Source: Epiperipatus broadwayi
Lineage: Eukaryota; Onychophora; Udeonychophora; Euonychophora; Peripatidae
Direction: 5' to 3'
Length of the DNA stretch: 64,000 bases
Assembly: GCA_028023455.1 (NCBI GenBank)
Contig: JAQFVV010012398.1
Span: 5,726,682-5,790,681, forward strand
Made by a program: the position numbers and the translations under genes. This document shows positions 21,770 through 34,353 of this stretch, one piece after another. The stretch's first letter is position 1; the number at the start of each line of letters is the position of its first letter. The notes beneath the pieces were generated by a model, which made no database searches, had not been told where the DNA came from, and saw only the letters and a list, made by a program, of their open reading frames with translations.

Positions 21770-24020
21770 GTTTATATATATTGTAACAGTCAGAATTGTC
21801 TATCTCGCTAACACACTGCAGAATTCAAACCCCACACACGAAACTGAACATTCTAGAAGGAATTGCCTTCTAGATATACTAAGTTCGAATCTAAAGTCTA
21901 AATTTCACAATGCCACCTACATGATAACGCATCTGATGCTACTACTAGTATAACCTTTTACCGGTGCCTGGTGGTCAGGGAGAAACAAAAGACTCTACAC
22001 TAAGATAAGTTTGGGTTGCTAATTAACATCTATGGATATACAAAAGTAATGTAGAAAATAGATATATATAGACCGAGACAGTGATAGGAATCAATAAAAT
22101 AAAAGATCAAAATTAGTTTTAAATGATTTCACAAAATTTATTTATATAAATATATATAATGCCACTGTCTGCTTATATGAGACAGGGACGCTTATTAAAT
22201 AATTGTTGGCATTACATTCCAATAAATGACAAAAGGGTTTTAAAGCAAAATTATATATTCTATCCCTCGGGCCAATAGTATTACGATAATGTGCTTAAAG
22301 AGATGGGAACATGTGCAAGGTGCTTTGAGTAATTATAAAAGTTTAATGAAATATTTGAAAATTAAGTGTTATAAAATATTTATTGATTTCGAGAATAGCA
22401 TGGACAAAAGCTTACTAAGCAATAAAGTGAGGATGTGATCAAGGCATTTATTTGATAATAATCATTAAAGAAGATGGGAGGTCAGTATTGCTAATAATGA
22501 ATTTATTAAAGTTGGAGGTTGTGACATGTTTAAGTCACGGATGCTTTGTAAAAATAAATGTATAAATAAAACAATAGTGAATATTTGGAATGACTACGGA
22601 GGGCATCTCACCGCTGACCCATAGGAATGTGGTGCCATGGTCAGCCCAAACTTAGTGACTGGGTGATGACTGAATTTAATTCCCAGGTGTGACATTTGAG
22701 TACACACTCTGCCTGGGAACTGCAGGAAGTGAAGAGAGAATGGACTTGGCTGTGTAAAATCCTTGGAAAGCAAAACAAAGCGGTCTCAACAACCAATTCA
22801 TTTACCAGCAATACTAGACTAGTGTATATAAAACATACTAAATGGGTTTTACTTGGATTAAGAAAAATGCCCAATCAAATTCCCAGAAATTCATTTAAAA
22901 GGGTCCTCACATTCTCGACGTCAATGATGAACTTTGTAATTAAAGTAGAACACAGTATTTAAAATAGGAAAATGCATGCTTGTGGGTTTGAAAAGAAAGC
23001 ATAGGTTTATTTATGCAATCATGCATTTGGGGACACATTTAAATCATTGACCTCACACATACTCTCATATTAGGTTAAAATCAATAACAGGTAGATTTTA
23101 AACTATGTGATTATTATATATATATTAAAGAAGATTAGAATTGCCCTCGAACGAGTGATTTGTGAGATAATAAAATTGGGAATTATTATAAATTTAAAAT
23201 ATGCCTTAATAGCGGCGTCTTACTTTCAATAAAGGGAATAATTCACTCGGTCAAAGATGATTCTGACACATTATTATAATAAAATAAAAGAAAGCTTTAT
23301 AAATAAAAAATATTAACCCAAGGATAGAGAGCAAAACTGTTGATTATATTTGAACATGTTAAAGTACATAATAAAGTTATGTGAAATAAAAGAAAACAAT
23401 TTAAAATGGCTATAGCATGTTAGTTAGGACTCACAAGAGCTCTTGGGTTAATTTAGGTTACCTCTGGAGAAGCATTTACAGGTAGATTGTTGTTCGGCAA
23501 GTTTTATAATTCAGCAGCAAAATCTGGAATGTTCATATTTTTGGAAGCAGCAGCAGTTCCGGGGTTCCTGACATGATAGCTTCCGATGGTCTAGAGCAGC
23601 AGCCAGCCATTTCTAAGGGAAATAGCCTCTGTGCTGCCTCTACTCCAACATGTCAAGGTTAGCAATTTGTGTGGTAAACATGGTAAATTAATTTGGAGAC
23701 GAAAACTCGGCTTCAAATATAAGTTCGCAGGCGTGTAGCTAAAATCTCAGGAAAATATATTTTGAAGAATATTTTACTAGAACATTTCATCAGCAAAAGA
23801 CCAGAATTTCATTAGAAAATGACCAGAAAGGAGAACAAAAGAAAACCCTCCTTCTTATAGTGGAAATAAACAATAGAACTGCCCTGGAGCATTACAAAAA
23901 TATATCGGACTTATCAGCTGTAATTAAATCTATCCGAATGTCTAAAGGAATTCAACAAAATTTTAATTAATTTCTATTGTTAATTTCCTTGTCGACATTC
24001 GAATTACAAACTAGATTTAA
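21770..24020. other. CpG-rich unclassified segment
   Basis: CpG sites are far denser here than in neighbouring DNA (for example TATCTCGCTAAC, TTACCGGTGCC, GACCGAGACAG, GGGACGCTT, CCTCGGGCC, AGCGGCGTC, TTCCGGGGTTCC). Small open frames occur at 22641-22962 on both strands, but neither resembles a known family. Near 23460-23650 there are GCAG-rich runs. The contrast suggests a younger inserted element (perhaps an LTR-type or DNA element lacking coding remains) or an unmethylated regulatory region. I found no terminal repeats by eye. Confidence 0.4.
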
Positions 24021-24569
24021 TTAAAAATTACTTTTACTAATTAAAGAAAACCTTAAGTGGACATCTGCTGTATATTTAAATAAGCTTCTATAACATTAAA
24101 TAATTAGTTATTGTCCCTCATTTATTTTAATAAAAATATTTGGAATGACCTTTATTAAATTAAAAGAAAATTATTTTACTTTTTAAATTGCAATATTTGA
24201 ATCTATTTACTAAATGAATATGAATTTTATTTTAAATCAAAAATATATTACTACGGTGATATATTTTTGTAAATAGATTCAAACAAAATAACTTTAATTA
24301 ACAATTTATAATTTTGATATGTTTTAAAATGCATATCATAGTGTGTGCACAATTATGACCTATATAACCTACTTTTAAATAGATCTAAATTATGTGAACA
24401 TATACATAATCTATAATATTTTATTTATTTGGGCATGAATTATACTTATATATAGTATGAGCATTGTACTTGTGGTTTAAAATTAGGCGGGATTTTCGGT
24501 ATATAAGCATATTGCAAACACACTACGATAGATTGGGGTTCAAACTAAGGTATGAGGGTAGGAAATAGG

Positions 24570-24606
24570 TGAAACGAAGATCTGCAAAGCAGACCTTACT
24601 GTTTCA
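24570..24606. repeat. Imperfect hairpin next to a TA microsatellite
   Basis: TGAAACGAAGATCTGC and GCAGACCTTACTGTTTCA form a stem around AAA (24570-24606), followed by a run of TA repeats. A terminal hairpin beside a microsatellite suggests the end of a non-autonomous element. Confidence 0.5.
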
Positions 24607-24609
24607 ATA

Positions 24610-26955
24610 TATATATAATAACTTAGTTGTAGCAGTTTTTGTTTAGTTATCTAATATACATTTAATATATATATATAAACATTTTGTAATAAACATTTTA
24701 TTCACTATGCACTAAAACAAACAAAAATAATTGTCTTCTTCAATTATAAATGGGAGTTTTATATTTAATTTGAAATAAAAACATGAGGTATTCAGGAATT
24801 AATTAATTCAATCATTAATTTTTACAACTAATGATTGAATTAATTTTCTTAATGTTTCTGACAATGCATTTCATATGAGAGTCAATTTCAATTTGACATC
24901 TATTAAAAGAAATAGATAACTTTTTAAAAAAATATTAAAATTACATATCTCTTATCTAATACTTTAATCCTAAAAAAAATTCTATATAGATTTCAAAATA
25001 ACTGAAAATTCAACAATTTGAATCACTTTTAAACCCCATCTTGATTAATTTCTATTGTGCCTTGGAGTGACTAACTTTGTTAAAAATAGAAATATTTTAG
25101 AACAAGTCAAATTGCAGGGAAAACATTTACAAGCTGTTTGATAACATGCAATCAATTATTGGCTATTAGAATATATTATAATATTGTAAAAAATATTAAA
25201 AACTTTTAAACTTTTGAAGAATAATTTTATAGATTTATCTGATATTGATATTTATTCATTCACATTTTAAATACTGTAAGGGTAGCTTAACTCCTATTGA
25301 AAGTACTCTTTATTTAACCACACCCCCAATTTAAACCCATTTAAAACATAAGCTTAGCTAACAGGTGGGCAAATATGTACTATCATTTTTTTTTGTAAAC
25401 ATATATATATACATGACAAATGTTTGTTTTATTAAGTGCCAAATTAAACAAATGTCACAATGAATTAATTTCTCTTATTTAATGAAAACTAAAAACCCAG
25501 TTAAAGAAATCCTTCATATGTATACATACCAATAATGAGTTAATTATCAGTGGGTTGTATGTCATGAATTAATACTTAGACTTAGTAAGCATAATGGTGA
25601 CCTAATGTCAAGCCAATCTCTAAGCAATCAAGTGTGGAAAATAAAAGTAGAATTGTGTTACATAATTTTATTTTTTAACTACAACCAATATAATACATGT
25701 AACAATAGACAGCCACAGCAATGGAAAAGGAAATGAGAAGGCTAGTATACTAAATACCGGTAATTAAGCATGGTATAAAAGCAAACCCAGTTCATTTCCA
25801 TCATCTTTTGTAATTTTTCAAATAAAGCAATAACTGTATAAAGCCAGCATCTTAAATTTGAATGTTCAAATACAAGAGAAGATGCATGACTTGTTCAAAT
25901 ATTCCATATTAACTGTATAATTTTCATAGTGCAAAACTATAAGAAATTACAACCAACATTTAAATAGAGAAAAGTTTAATAAATTCATGTGGTTTAACAA
26001 AAGAACTGAACTGACTTTAAATTGATATTTAAAAATAAAAACTTTGCTATTACTCAAACATGGAGTAAAAAGAAATAGAACATCCCAGCATTTATATAAA
26101 TGATGAAGTATTTTTTTCTTATATAAGTCATTAAATGCCAGATTCTGCATTGATTCCAATAATATTGTTAATAAAATAATTTTTTTTTAAAAAAAAAAAC
26201 TTTTACATTCAAAAGAAATTAAAATTTCTTATATATTTTTTTAGAAGCAACTTTTACAATCAAGAAAAATTAAGATTTGTTTTTATTTCTATTTGAATTT
26301 ACTATAAATACTTTTTAGTACAAACACTTTTTTTAAAAATATACTGCTGCCCTCTACTGAAAAATTATTGAATTGATATCAGGTATTTGAAATTCAGTCC
26401 ACCAACACTCTTACATTATTCAAATGAGACAATCCTGAAGTTCAAAATTTGAAAGAAATTAATATAAAGAAGTTAAAAAGCGATTGTTAAATTTATCCTA
26501 ATTAAACAGAGTTTTTAAATTAAATAAGAGTTTAAAAATAGTATGGAATCTACACATTCTAAGATATTGAGAGTCTAAATTACAAAAATCATGTTATTCC
26601 AGTCAATCTCTTATGCTATAAATATGTTATGTTAAATTATGTACCTTCTCTTGTTAGAATATTGATTATGATATAATCACGGTAACTACTTCAGAATGAT
26701 GTGGTAAAGATCTTACATCAATTTGTCCATGCTTGGGTTTTTATATGTCTGGGCATTATGAATATATTCAGCACAGATCTATTCATTAATAATAGTGCTT
26801 TAAACAGTTTCCCTATCTTCAGGATATTAAATTAGAACTCCATTTCTAGAGTTAGATTATGGTATTACCATAGCATTCATAATTCATGTTACTTTGAAAT
26901 CTTATTTCTTAGATGGATTTTTTTCTCTAGCTAGAGATTTAAATAAGATCATTCA
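24610..26955. other. AT-rich DNA, possibly with decayed SINE traces
   Basis: No gene was recognised. An ATTAATTCAATCATTAATT/AACTAATGATTGAATTAATT hairpin lies near 24800-24845. A TACACACAC-poor block near 26340-26420 (CTGCCCTCTACTG...TTTGAAATTCAGTCCACC) may be an old SINE. The open frame at 25947-26159 (-) is low complexity. Confidence 0.4.
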
Positions 26956-26957
26956 TT

Positions 26958-27305
26958 CTAAAACAAATTTATTAATGCAAAACAATTGATACATGATTAT
27001 ATTGAATACATTATATCTTTGAATAAATAGTAAATTGATCATTTAGTCCTTAGACAAAGGCTATTTTCCCTATGAAGATATATACAAATCCATTTAATCT
27101 AGTCTATTCCATGTAGTGTATCAAAAGGTTTCTAAAATTAAATTCTTCAATGCAAAAGCAGTCAGAACATATTTATATTGCATTCATTATATCTTTGAGT
27201 AAAATGTAAATTTATCATCTAATTTTGAACAAAGTCTACTTTCCTATGAAGATGCATATAAGACCGTTTGATCTAGTCTATTCAGGTGGTATATTAAAAA
27301 GCTTC
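26958..27305. repeat. Diverged 174-bp tandem repeat in LINE 3' region
   Basis: Units 26958-27131 and 27132-27305 align along their length with many substitutions. Shared blocks are CATTATATCTTTGA, CTATGAAGAT and ATCTAGTCTATTC. They lie immediately downstream (on the - strand) of the stop codon of the LINE at 27305, so they form its 3' untranslated region. Repeated 3' UTR modules can serve as reverse transcriptase recognition sequence in LINEs; that role is inferred. Confidence 0.8.
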
Positions 27306-29240
27306 TATGTCTCCTCATAAAGGAATTTTGTGGCCAAGGTTTTGTCTCTTTCTTTTATTTCCCTAATCACATTGAGGAAGAGATGATCTTCTTCTGGTTG
27401 GAGTAAGGTATATAATTTGCCACACCTGACCAGCCAGATTGAGTAGATAAGAAAAACAGATAACCTTATAATAGGAATGTCTCTGCCATGAATGCACTCT
27501 TTGAGATCCATGATTTGATAATACTCTGTAACTGAATTATTATATATGAGGCTTTTAGCATTTCCAAGCCCAAAGTATGACTTAATAACATGTTCAAATA
27601 TTTCATCATATATCTGGCAATTTGAGCATATTGGTTCCACTTTGGTGATCAGCCTTCTATATCTAAGAAACCAATTTGTTGGCATAGCATTTAAATTGAT
27701 CTTGATAATAATGTCCAGGTATTTTGGCTCGAGGGCTCAGAACTTAAACAAAGTAATATTTTTTTTGTTTGACAAGCAGAGTTGTGGCTTAATAAGAAAT
27801 ACTTATGATGCAATATGCATCCCACATTTTAATTTTTCCTTGGAAAGATAGTTCTGTATTCTTATTTTGTCATATTAGAGTGCTTATTAGTTGGTCAAGC
27901 CAACATATTTTCCGAAGTGGAGGCTGATCAATTGGATGAATTATTTCTGTAATCTGACCATGGCTATATTTTTGGATCAGGTTATATATCAGAGTGTGAG
28001 ATTTTTGGTGTAAAATGGCTGGAATGGAGTGAAGTGACATACCGTTTAACTTCTTTGGTTTTTGCATGTTACTAATACTTATGGCAATGGTATGGCCCTT
28101 CCAGAAGAGCCTTGAGAATATTTTATTGATTTGTTTAATAAATGTTTTGGTTACAGTCATAACTGGAAGAAATATGAAATCTTACTAAAGATTTTCATAT
28201 TCAGTAGGGCCACCTTCCCCTGAAGGGAAAGGTAGACCCCAGCAAGTGTCTGAGTAATCTTATCTGCAGAATTCAGGATCTTGACTTGAATTTCCTTGGA
28301 CATTGCAGCCTGAGATTTACAGTTTGAAAAGCCCAGAAACCTCAGGTTCTGCTTTAAATCTTTAGTTAACTTTCTTTCCAGAGTATATAACCCAGGTAGA
28401 TGATTTATCTGGGCTTATTTTTAATTCTGTTAGACTAGAGAACTTAGCCAACACAGTATAGAGACTGTTGAGATGCTTCTCTGAAGGGAGAACAATCAAC
28501 ACATCATCCATATAAGCTATTGTGTGGATAGTTTTTTTTAATCTGGGGATATAAATGCTAGGGAGTGTAACCTCTATTTCCTTTAAGAGAGGATTGATGT
28601 AGCATGCAAACAGTAGGGCACTGAGAGGAGAACCTTGTGGAATAGAAATATTTAGTACAAAACTATCTGTGTATGATCCATTGAGAGATATATGGATCTC
28701 TCTATTGTATAAAAGATTATCAAGGATGTCAAGGGCCTTTGGCATATTTAGGAGTGGTGATGTTAACTGAGTCGAATGCCTCAGATATATCCAACTGGAC
28801 AGCAATTGGTTTGGACTTTCTGTTAGTTCTAATGTAGTCCAATAGAATTTTTGCTTCTCCATTTGCTGTAAGTGCTGATGACCCTTTTTTGGCATATTGA
28901 GATGGTACAATGTGGCTTAAATTTTTTGTTTGAATCTTGTTCTTGATAACACCTTCTATGATCTTAATAAGAAGGGGCAACATTGAGATCAGTCTGATAT
29001 TATTAATATCAGTTGAATCATGATCTTTCTTCATGAAAGGCACCAAGGCAACTGGATATAGGTTTTTAATAGTTCTTTGCTGCTTTGCTAGATAATTTAT
29101 CATTCCCATAATTATAGGAACAGAAAAATTGCTGAGATGGGAGATGAGAAATTTGGGAATGCCATGCATCCCAGGGTGCACATTGTCAGGAAGTGACAAC
29201 AGTTTGTCTCTGATGTCAGACTCTGTAATGCCATGACAAT
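27305..29240 (-). pseudogene. LINE reverse transcriptase and Cys knuckle (broken)
   Basis: In order on the - strand: LYPVALVPFMKKDHDS (near 29070); ISMLPLLIKIIEGVIKNKI; VQLDISEAFDSVN (motif A, near 28785); SIPQGSPLSALLFACYINPL; TIAYMDDVLIVLPS with catalytic Asp pair at 28508-28503; LKISPDKSSTWVIYSG; and, after breaks near 28350 and 27870, PICSNCQIYDEIFEHVI as a degraded zinc knuckle, then the stop at 27305. The catalytic aspartates are present. At least three frame changes are needed to read it through, so it is not functional. Confidence 0.82.
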
Positions 29241-29241
29241 C

Positions 29242-30115
29242 TCAAGTAGGTTGTAGCATAGATTCACGAGCCTCAGACAGGTTGCTTTTTTGAAGCTTTT
29301 TTTGAAAGTGAAACTTTATTTTCTCCATCATATGTTGCCCAGTCACAATGGTGCCATCATGCTTGAAAATTGTGGGAGTGTTTGGGTTCTTTGATGCTCC
29401 CAGTGCCCATATAATGTATCCCTTAGTCCAGCAATGCTGAGCATCCAGATATATTTTGGCTCTCTTGGTAGAAATGTATTCAGCAAGAGCCTGCTGCTTC
29501 ACTCTGTATTTGCACTTGAGGCTCATTATGCTATCAATTGAATCAGCTTCTACTGAGCACTCTTTTAGCTTCCTATTAATTTCCTCTAGCTCTCTAAGCA
29601 ATGTGGAGGGGCCCTTTGTTTTGTGAGAATACTGTACTATTAATGTCTTCAGTATCTCTACAAAGGCAAACCAAGCTTCCTCTGGTGGTCGTGAGAGGAT
29701 GTCTATCTTATGGAATAGAATATAGGCTTCTGATGGAATAGTCTCAGCAGTAGTAGCCTTAGTTAACACACTAATCGATTTGTGATGCTGAAACAAAATC
29801 ACATTGTCCATTTCAACAGCAGCAACCAGTGCAAAACGATCCAAAAAAGCCACAGGTTGCAGTACTGTTTCCAATATATTGTGAAATTCAGGTGTATAAA
29901 AAAACCAGATCAATTAACAATCTGTACCTTCTGGTATAGTAAGAGTAAGATCCAGCTGGAAAGCATCACTCACCACTGATAAAGCCCCTATTCATCAGAT
30001 GGAGATAATTGGAGACAAAGCCCCCTTATGTGACATTAAAGTCTCCCATAATGACGAAGGCCAGCTGTTGTTATTTACTCACCAAAAATTCCACTATTTG
30101 TAGAAGGAAAAATAA
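29242..30115 (-). pseudogene. LINE endonuclease end and linker (broken)
   Basis: VIMGDFN is readable at about 30055-30035 and YYTRRYRLLIDLVFYTPEF follows after a frameshift near 29915. The terminal catalytic SDHxAL motif is changed to LDRFAL, so the conserved Asp-His is lost. The rest (223 codons to 29242) is the linker, with EAWFAFVEILKTLI and KCKYRVKQQALAEYI, matching the + strand relative (NAWSAFIHILMSLI, QALAEYL-like). Confidence 0.75.
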
Positions 30116-30119
30116 TAAC

Positions 30120-32180
30120 AGCATATCTTTTATTTCATAAGGATGCTGAAAAAATGCAAGACATCTAATGAATAAATGAGTCTTGTCTTACAAATTAGTT
30201 ATCTTAATGAATGCATTTTTCTTCAAAATATACGTAAAAGTTTCTAAAAACAATACTAGTTAGATGCAACAATATATTTGGTAAGAGTTAATTGCTTTTG
30301 TTCTTGTTTGATCACAAAGTTTGAATATTAGTTGTCTTTAGAAGCAAATAAAATTTGTTTTTCAATAACACACACATGGTAAAACATTCTTAAATAGTAT
30401 ATTGTAATAAAAGCTTTCAGTGTGTAATCGCAAAAATAATAATAAAGGAAATTGGGTTTTCATCACTTTAATTCATTGTCAGTTGAGACAAGGTTTTGGC
30501 TTTCTTTGTTTTAATTTTTGATCTAAAACCAGCAAAATATTTTTTTAGCTTAATAATTAAATATGTATACCCGATTTAGCTAAAATCTTGATGCTGGATG
30601 AGAAACAGTTTTCTAGAAAATCTTTAATGACATTAAAAACAATCAGATTCAGACACACATACACACACACACACACATACATCCCTGAATTTCGCAAAGC
30701 TAAATGATTCATCTTTTATTTATAGAGGTTGCCTTAAACAACAGATTAGATTCATTATGTAGACAAATATGGGCTGTTATTATGAGACATGTATATAGTA
30801 CTAACATTAATTTTAACTTACATCTATAGAAAATTTCAATAATATTTAAGGTGGCAGTATATTATAAAAAAATCAATCAGTTGCTGCTGGATATATGTTT
30901 CAGTCATAACTAATGTCAGGAGTAGCCTGAAAAACAATTTATATCTGCCATCAAACATACTATAACTAAATCTCTATTTAAGCACCATCTCAATATGAAA
31001 TTCGATATTAAGATTTGAATGTAAATCTTTAGATAAAGATTGTGTTTCTATGTTTGATGAGATGTTCATTGATTTTTAATCTGCTGATTTGACAAAAAGA
31101 TATGTCCAATAGAGAATGATTGATTTTTCCTCAAATATTACTACTTGAAAAACTCTGAAAAAAGTCTATAAAATGCATAGATTAAATTTATTACATATTT
31201 ATAAATAAATTTATTACACATATATAATTAATGAGAAAAAATTCAAATATACATATATTAAACTTTGCAATTAATATATAAATAAGTACACACACATATG
31301 CTGATATGTAAAACCAGAACAAACACAATACAAAACATTATTAGTTGAATATGTTTTCCATGTATTATGTACACAAACATTGATACAAATTTATTATAAT
31401 CATATATATTAAACACTACTTTTATTCATTTATAGTTTTTAAAACAGTAATAATACATTTATTAGTGAATACAATTAAGCTATTTAAATTAGTTGTAAAT
31501 TTTTAATACTATAAAAATCATAAATAGAGATATTATTTTTGTTTCAAAAATTGTAATTTAATTAAACCTATTTAAGAAATTAAATATATTGGTGTTGATA
31601 ATTTTTTCTAAATTATAAAATTCAATAATTTTAAGCAAAGTATTTTCAGTCTTACTCAAGTAATTTTATTGGTTGCATTATTAATATTGACATTTATAAG
31701 GATATTAAATACAATTTTTATGTATGAATGATATAATCTAAACTAATAGCAAAATATAAAAAAAGTCATTTAGAAGGAAAAAACAACACAGTAAAAAGAA
31801 AGCTGATGTTGTGAATAAATTCTCATGACATGGGATTAATAAAATATTTTATTATTAAATTTATAAAGTCATTATAATTTATATGCAAATTATACTCAAA
31901 TCAATTATTCTTTATCCTTGTCATTACATCTGATTTACTAAACTAAAATCTAAGTTTGATTCCAGATAAAACACTAATAAATCTTTACAAAAAATGTCTT
32001 ATTAACATTTTATTCCTGGATTCACCTTTGATAGAAAAGATGAATTCTAAATGGTATGAAATTGTAATAAAAATCTAAACATATCTGTACTTGTAAATAT
32101 GTTTCAAGCAAAACAAAGTATTTAAAATGATTTTCTTATATGTTTTTTTAAATTTAAACATTTTTGCTTTTAGAATTAGC
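30120..32180. other. AT-rich DNA with a CA microsatellite
   Basis: No gene was recognised. An AC repeat lies at 30651-30678. The rest is AT-rich with many short poly-A/T runs. Confidence 0.5.
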
Positions 32181-32185
32181 ACAAA

Positions 32186-32690
32186 TCATCTCTTTTCATA
32201 CAGCAGTGCCATTCAATGCTAGATACAGTAATCAGTGAATGCTAAAAGATTTGTGTAACAAAATCCCTATCTCATGTTTATTGATCCAATATCCCTAGAT
32301 TAATTTCTAACTTGTGCCTTTCATCAGTGAGAAACCTTGATTTGGAGAGCACTGCACCTAAATTTTTGGATCTAATGCACCCCCCATAAGACACCTTTTA
32401 TCTGTTTAGTTAAATATAAAGCTATGAGTCCAAGATGAATACACAATGATGCTTTTAACCCAAGCTAATTTGCTTGTATAGTCATATAAGTTTGAACACA
32501 GTTCATTAAGATCTAGGAGCAGTGCACTCAGGTTCAAGGATTTTTACCTATGAAAGCCACAATTTACCCAAAGTAGTATGGAGATATTGGATGAATAGGC
32601 AGTAGATTGGGATTTTGATTCACAAACCTTAAATAGATTGATTAAGCATATATAATGGTAATCATGTGAAATCATTAAATACATATTTCT
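32186..32690. mobile_element. Family H element, short head-to-head copy (decayed)
   Basis: Reverse orientation runs from about 32198 (CATACAGCAGTGCCATTCAA) to about 32505, then forward orientation (AAGATCTAGGAGCAGTGCAC and onward) to about 32690. Ribozyme-like cores are lost in both arms (TTTCATCAGTG... with TAATTTCTAA, and CCTATGAAAGCCACAATTTA). AAATCAT on both flanks (near 32183 and 32670) may be the remnant of a target duplication. Confidence 0.65.
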
Positions 32691-33239
32691 TAAAATATAA
32701 AATAAATTCACCTGAAAAACAAATGATTTTCCATTATATATATCAACAATATATGATGAAGTGAATAATTTAAATATGTCTTAAAAATATATTATGTATG
32801 CAAAAAAGAAAGATGAAGTTATGTTATTCCATGTATTTATGCATAAATTAAAAACAGATAAATTAATGTGCAATTGAGGTTTAATGTTTGTATCTGGTTA
32901 AAGATAATCCTTAATTTAAGTATATGATTAATAATAATCATGAATATATTTATCTGACATAGATGGTATCAAAATTTGTCAAAGTGTAACATATATACTG
33001 TAATTATAAACACAAACAAGTATAAGCTTTACAATAAATAAGGTTATTTTATTCACAAGCTCTATTAATATTTTAATTGCCATTTTATATATTATATATT
33101 TAGAAATTATAATAAATATCCACTTGTTTGATGTTTTAATCATATGAGCATCACTATTAAATAAACTATACTAATAGTTCTGGTCGTCCAGTTTAGGTCA
33201 AGCTTTGTACTCATCAAAGGTCATAAAACAAATTTTGCT

Positions 33240-33245
33240 TTTATT
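33240..33245 (-). terminator. Candidate polyadenylation signal AATAAA
   Basis: On the - strand AATAAA lies 155-160 bases after the stop codon of the Asn-rich gene (33400). Another AATAAA lies further on, near 33047. Poly-A signals are frequent by chance in AT-rich DNA, so this is only a candidate. Confidence 0.4.
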
Positions 33246-33399
33246 GATGTTTATTATATAAATTTACTATGCATGAAAATTGTTGTAAATAAATGCATAA
33301 CAAAAATAGATTTACGTAGAGTATTAGATAAATTATTATGAACACAATATGGTTCAAATAATAATAAATCGATTACAGACAGACCCCAATTTACTTTTA

Positions 33400-34353
33400 T
33401 TAAGAATTACTACGCCCACTACTTTCATTACTCGAATTTGGCACTCTGTTAGATATTAAGGCACTGGCAAGAGACTCATCAGGGTTTTCCTTGTTTTCTT
33501 CTGAAAATGGATTTAGGCTTGAATATGGTTGTGGTAATTTTTCTGAATCACTATTTAAATTATTTGGTCCTTGTGGTCTAATATTTCCCATAAATCCATT
33601 GGCTCCAAGAAATCCATTAGTCAGTGGGAATGAATTTGAATTGAAAAAATTTCCAGCTCGTGGAAATCCATTAATATTATTTATCCCACCTGAACCAATA
33701 TTTCCTCTCACTCCTTGTAACCCATTTAAGGCTGCAATATTTGGTAATCCTCCCAATAAATTTCCAGCCAATAAATTAGATATCCCCTGATTAGGAGCTA
33801 AAGTTGGATTGTTTGCAAAACCTGGTAGCCCATGATTATTACTAATACCTTGTAAGCCCTGGTTGTTATTAGGTCCAAAACCTGGATTATTGATTCCACT
33901 TAGTAATCTTGGATTAAGATTAACTCCTGAATTACCTAATGAGGCAAAAAGACCCTGCCCATTGATTCCACTATTTGCTGAAGGGTTGTTTCCCATGCCA
34001 TTATTTTGAAAATTATTTAATAGAAAATTATTGATTCCTGGACTGTTTTGAGAAGGGTTATTATTAAAAGCAAGGTTGGGAAACTGTAAAAATGGATTTG
34101 CTAATCCTCCAGGCATTGCAAAATTATTCAAAGCTGTATTAGTCTGAAATGAATTTAAACCTGTTGGATTTTGGGGTGCAAGAATAAGAGGACCATCAGA
34201 ATCTTGTGGCTGAAAACCAGTTAAAGGGTTAAATGAATCCTCATTGTCTAATGCTGTGTCACCTCCACCAATTTGCGAACCCTTGTCACCAAGATAAATA
34301 TAATTTCCATCAGCTAAAATATTTTGTCGTGATTCTCTTTCTACTTCTTTCTC
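33400..34353 (-). CDS. Secreted Asn/Gly-rich protein, coding exon 3 (main exon)
   Basis: The last and largest coding exon of a three-exon gene, 954 bp including the stop at 33402-33400; residues 26-342. The frame is open up to the acceptor (TTGTTCATTTTTAG, AG at 34355-34354) and joins exon 2 in phase. Residues 26-100 are acidic/polar (EKEVERESRQ, ADGNYIYLGDKG). From residue 100 on the chain is low complexity: about 55 Asn in 243 residues, with many Gly, Leu, Pro, Ser and Phe, recurring NN pairs and GL/GI/GF steps, and an acidic Ser-rich tail (SEENKENPDES, NSSNESS) with possible N-glycosylation sites. I see no cysteine. With the signal peptide this suggests a secreted structural or matrix-type protein; I do not recognise a family. 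The composition differs sharply from the AT-rich surroundings. Confidence 0.85.
   Translation of the reverse strand, partial: EKEVERESRQNILADGNYIYLGDKGSQIGGGDTALDNEDSFNPLTGFQPQDSDGPLILAPQNPTGLNSFQTNTALNNFAMPGGLANPFLQFPNLAFNNNPSQNSPGINNFLLNNFQNNGMGNNPSANSGINGQGLFASLGNSGVNLNPRLLSGINNPGFGPNNNQGLQGISNNHGLPGFANNPTLAPNQGISNLLAGNLLGGLPNIAALNGLQGVRGNIGSGGINNINGFPRAGNFFNSNSFPLTNGFLGANGFMGNIRPQGPNNLNSDSEKLPQPYSSLNPFSEENKENPDESLASALISNRVPNSSNESSGRSNS

Larger units (their letters stand above)
27305..30115 (-). mobile_element. LINE of a second family (L1/Tx1-like), 5'-truncated
   Basis: Read on the - strand: the end of an endonuclease domain (GDFN at 30046-30035, then YTRRY...LIDL near 29935), a linker, a reverse transcriptase with YMDD at 28514-28503, a Cys-rich C-terminal knuckle, and a stop at 27305. 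The start of the endonuclease is missing, as usual for LINE copies truncated at the 5' end. Several frames are needed to read it, so it is dead. It is clearly related to the + strand element at 56700-59866. The clade is uncertain; the C-terminal CxxC...H/C knuckle is as in L1/Tx1-type elements. Confidence 0.85.

Noticed and set aside
22641-22962. Overlapping open frames on both strands in the CpG-rich segment
   Set aside because: No recognisable domain, and no clear splice or transposon context; kept only as part of an unclassified region.
30651-30678. CA microsatellite and other homopolymer or dinucleotide runs
   Set aside because: Common in animal genomes; no sign of function.
33491-33790. 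99-codon open frame on the + strand
   Set aside because: It is the antisense shadow of the Asn-rich exon.
34129-34131. TTG as start of a 243-residue protein
   Set aside because: The frame stays open for 74 more codons up to a clean splice acceptor at 34354, and joins in phase to two upstream exons that supply a signal peptide and an ATG.
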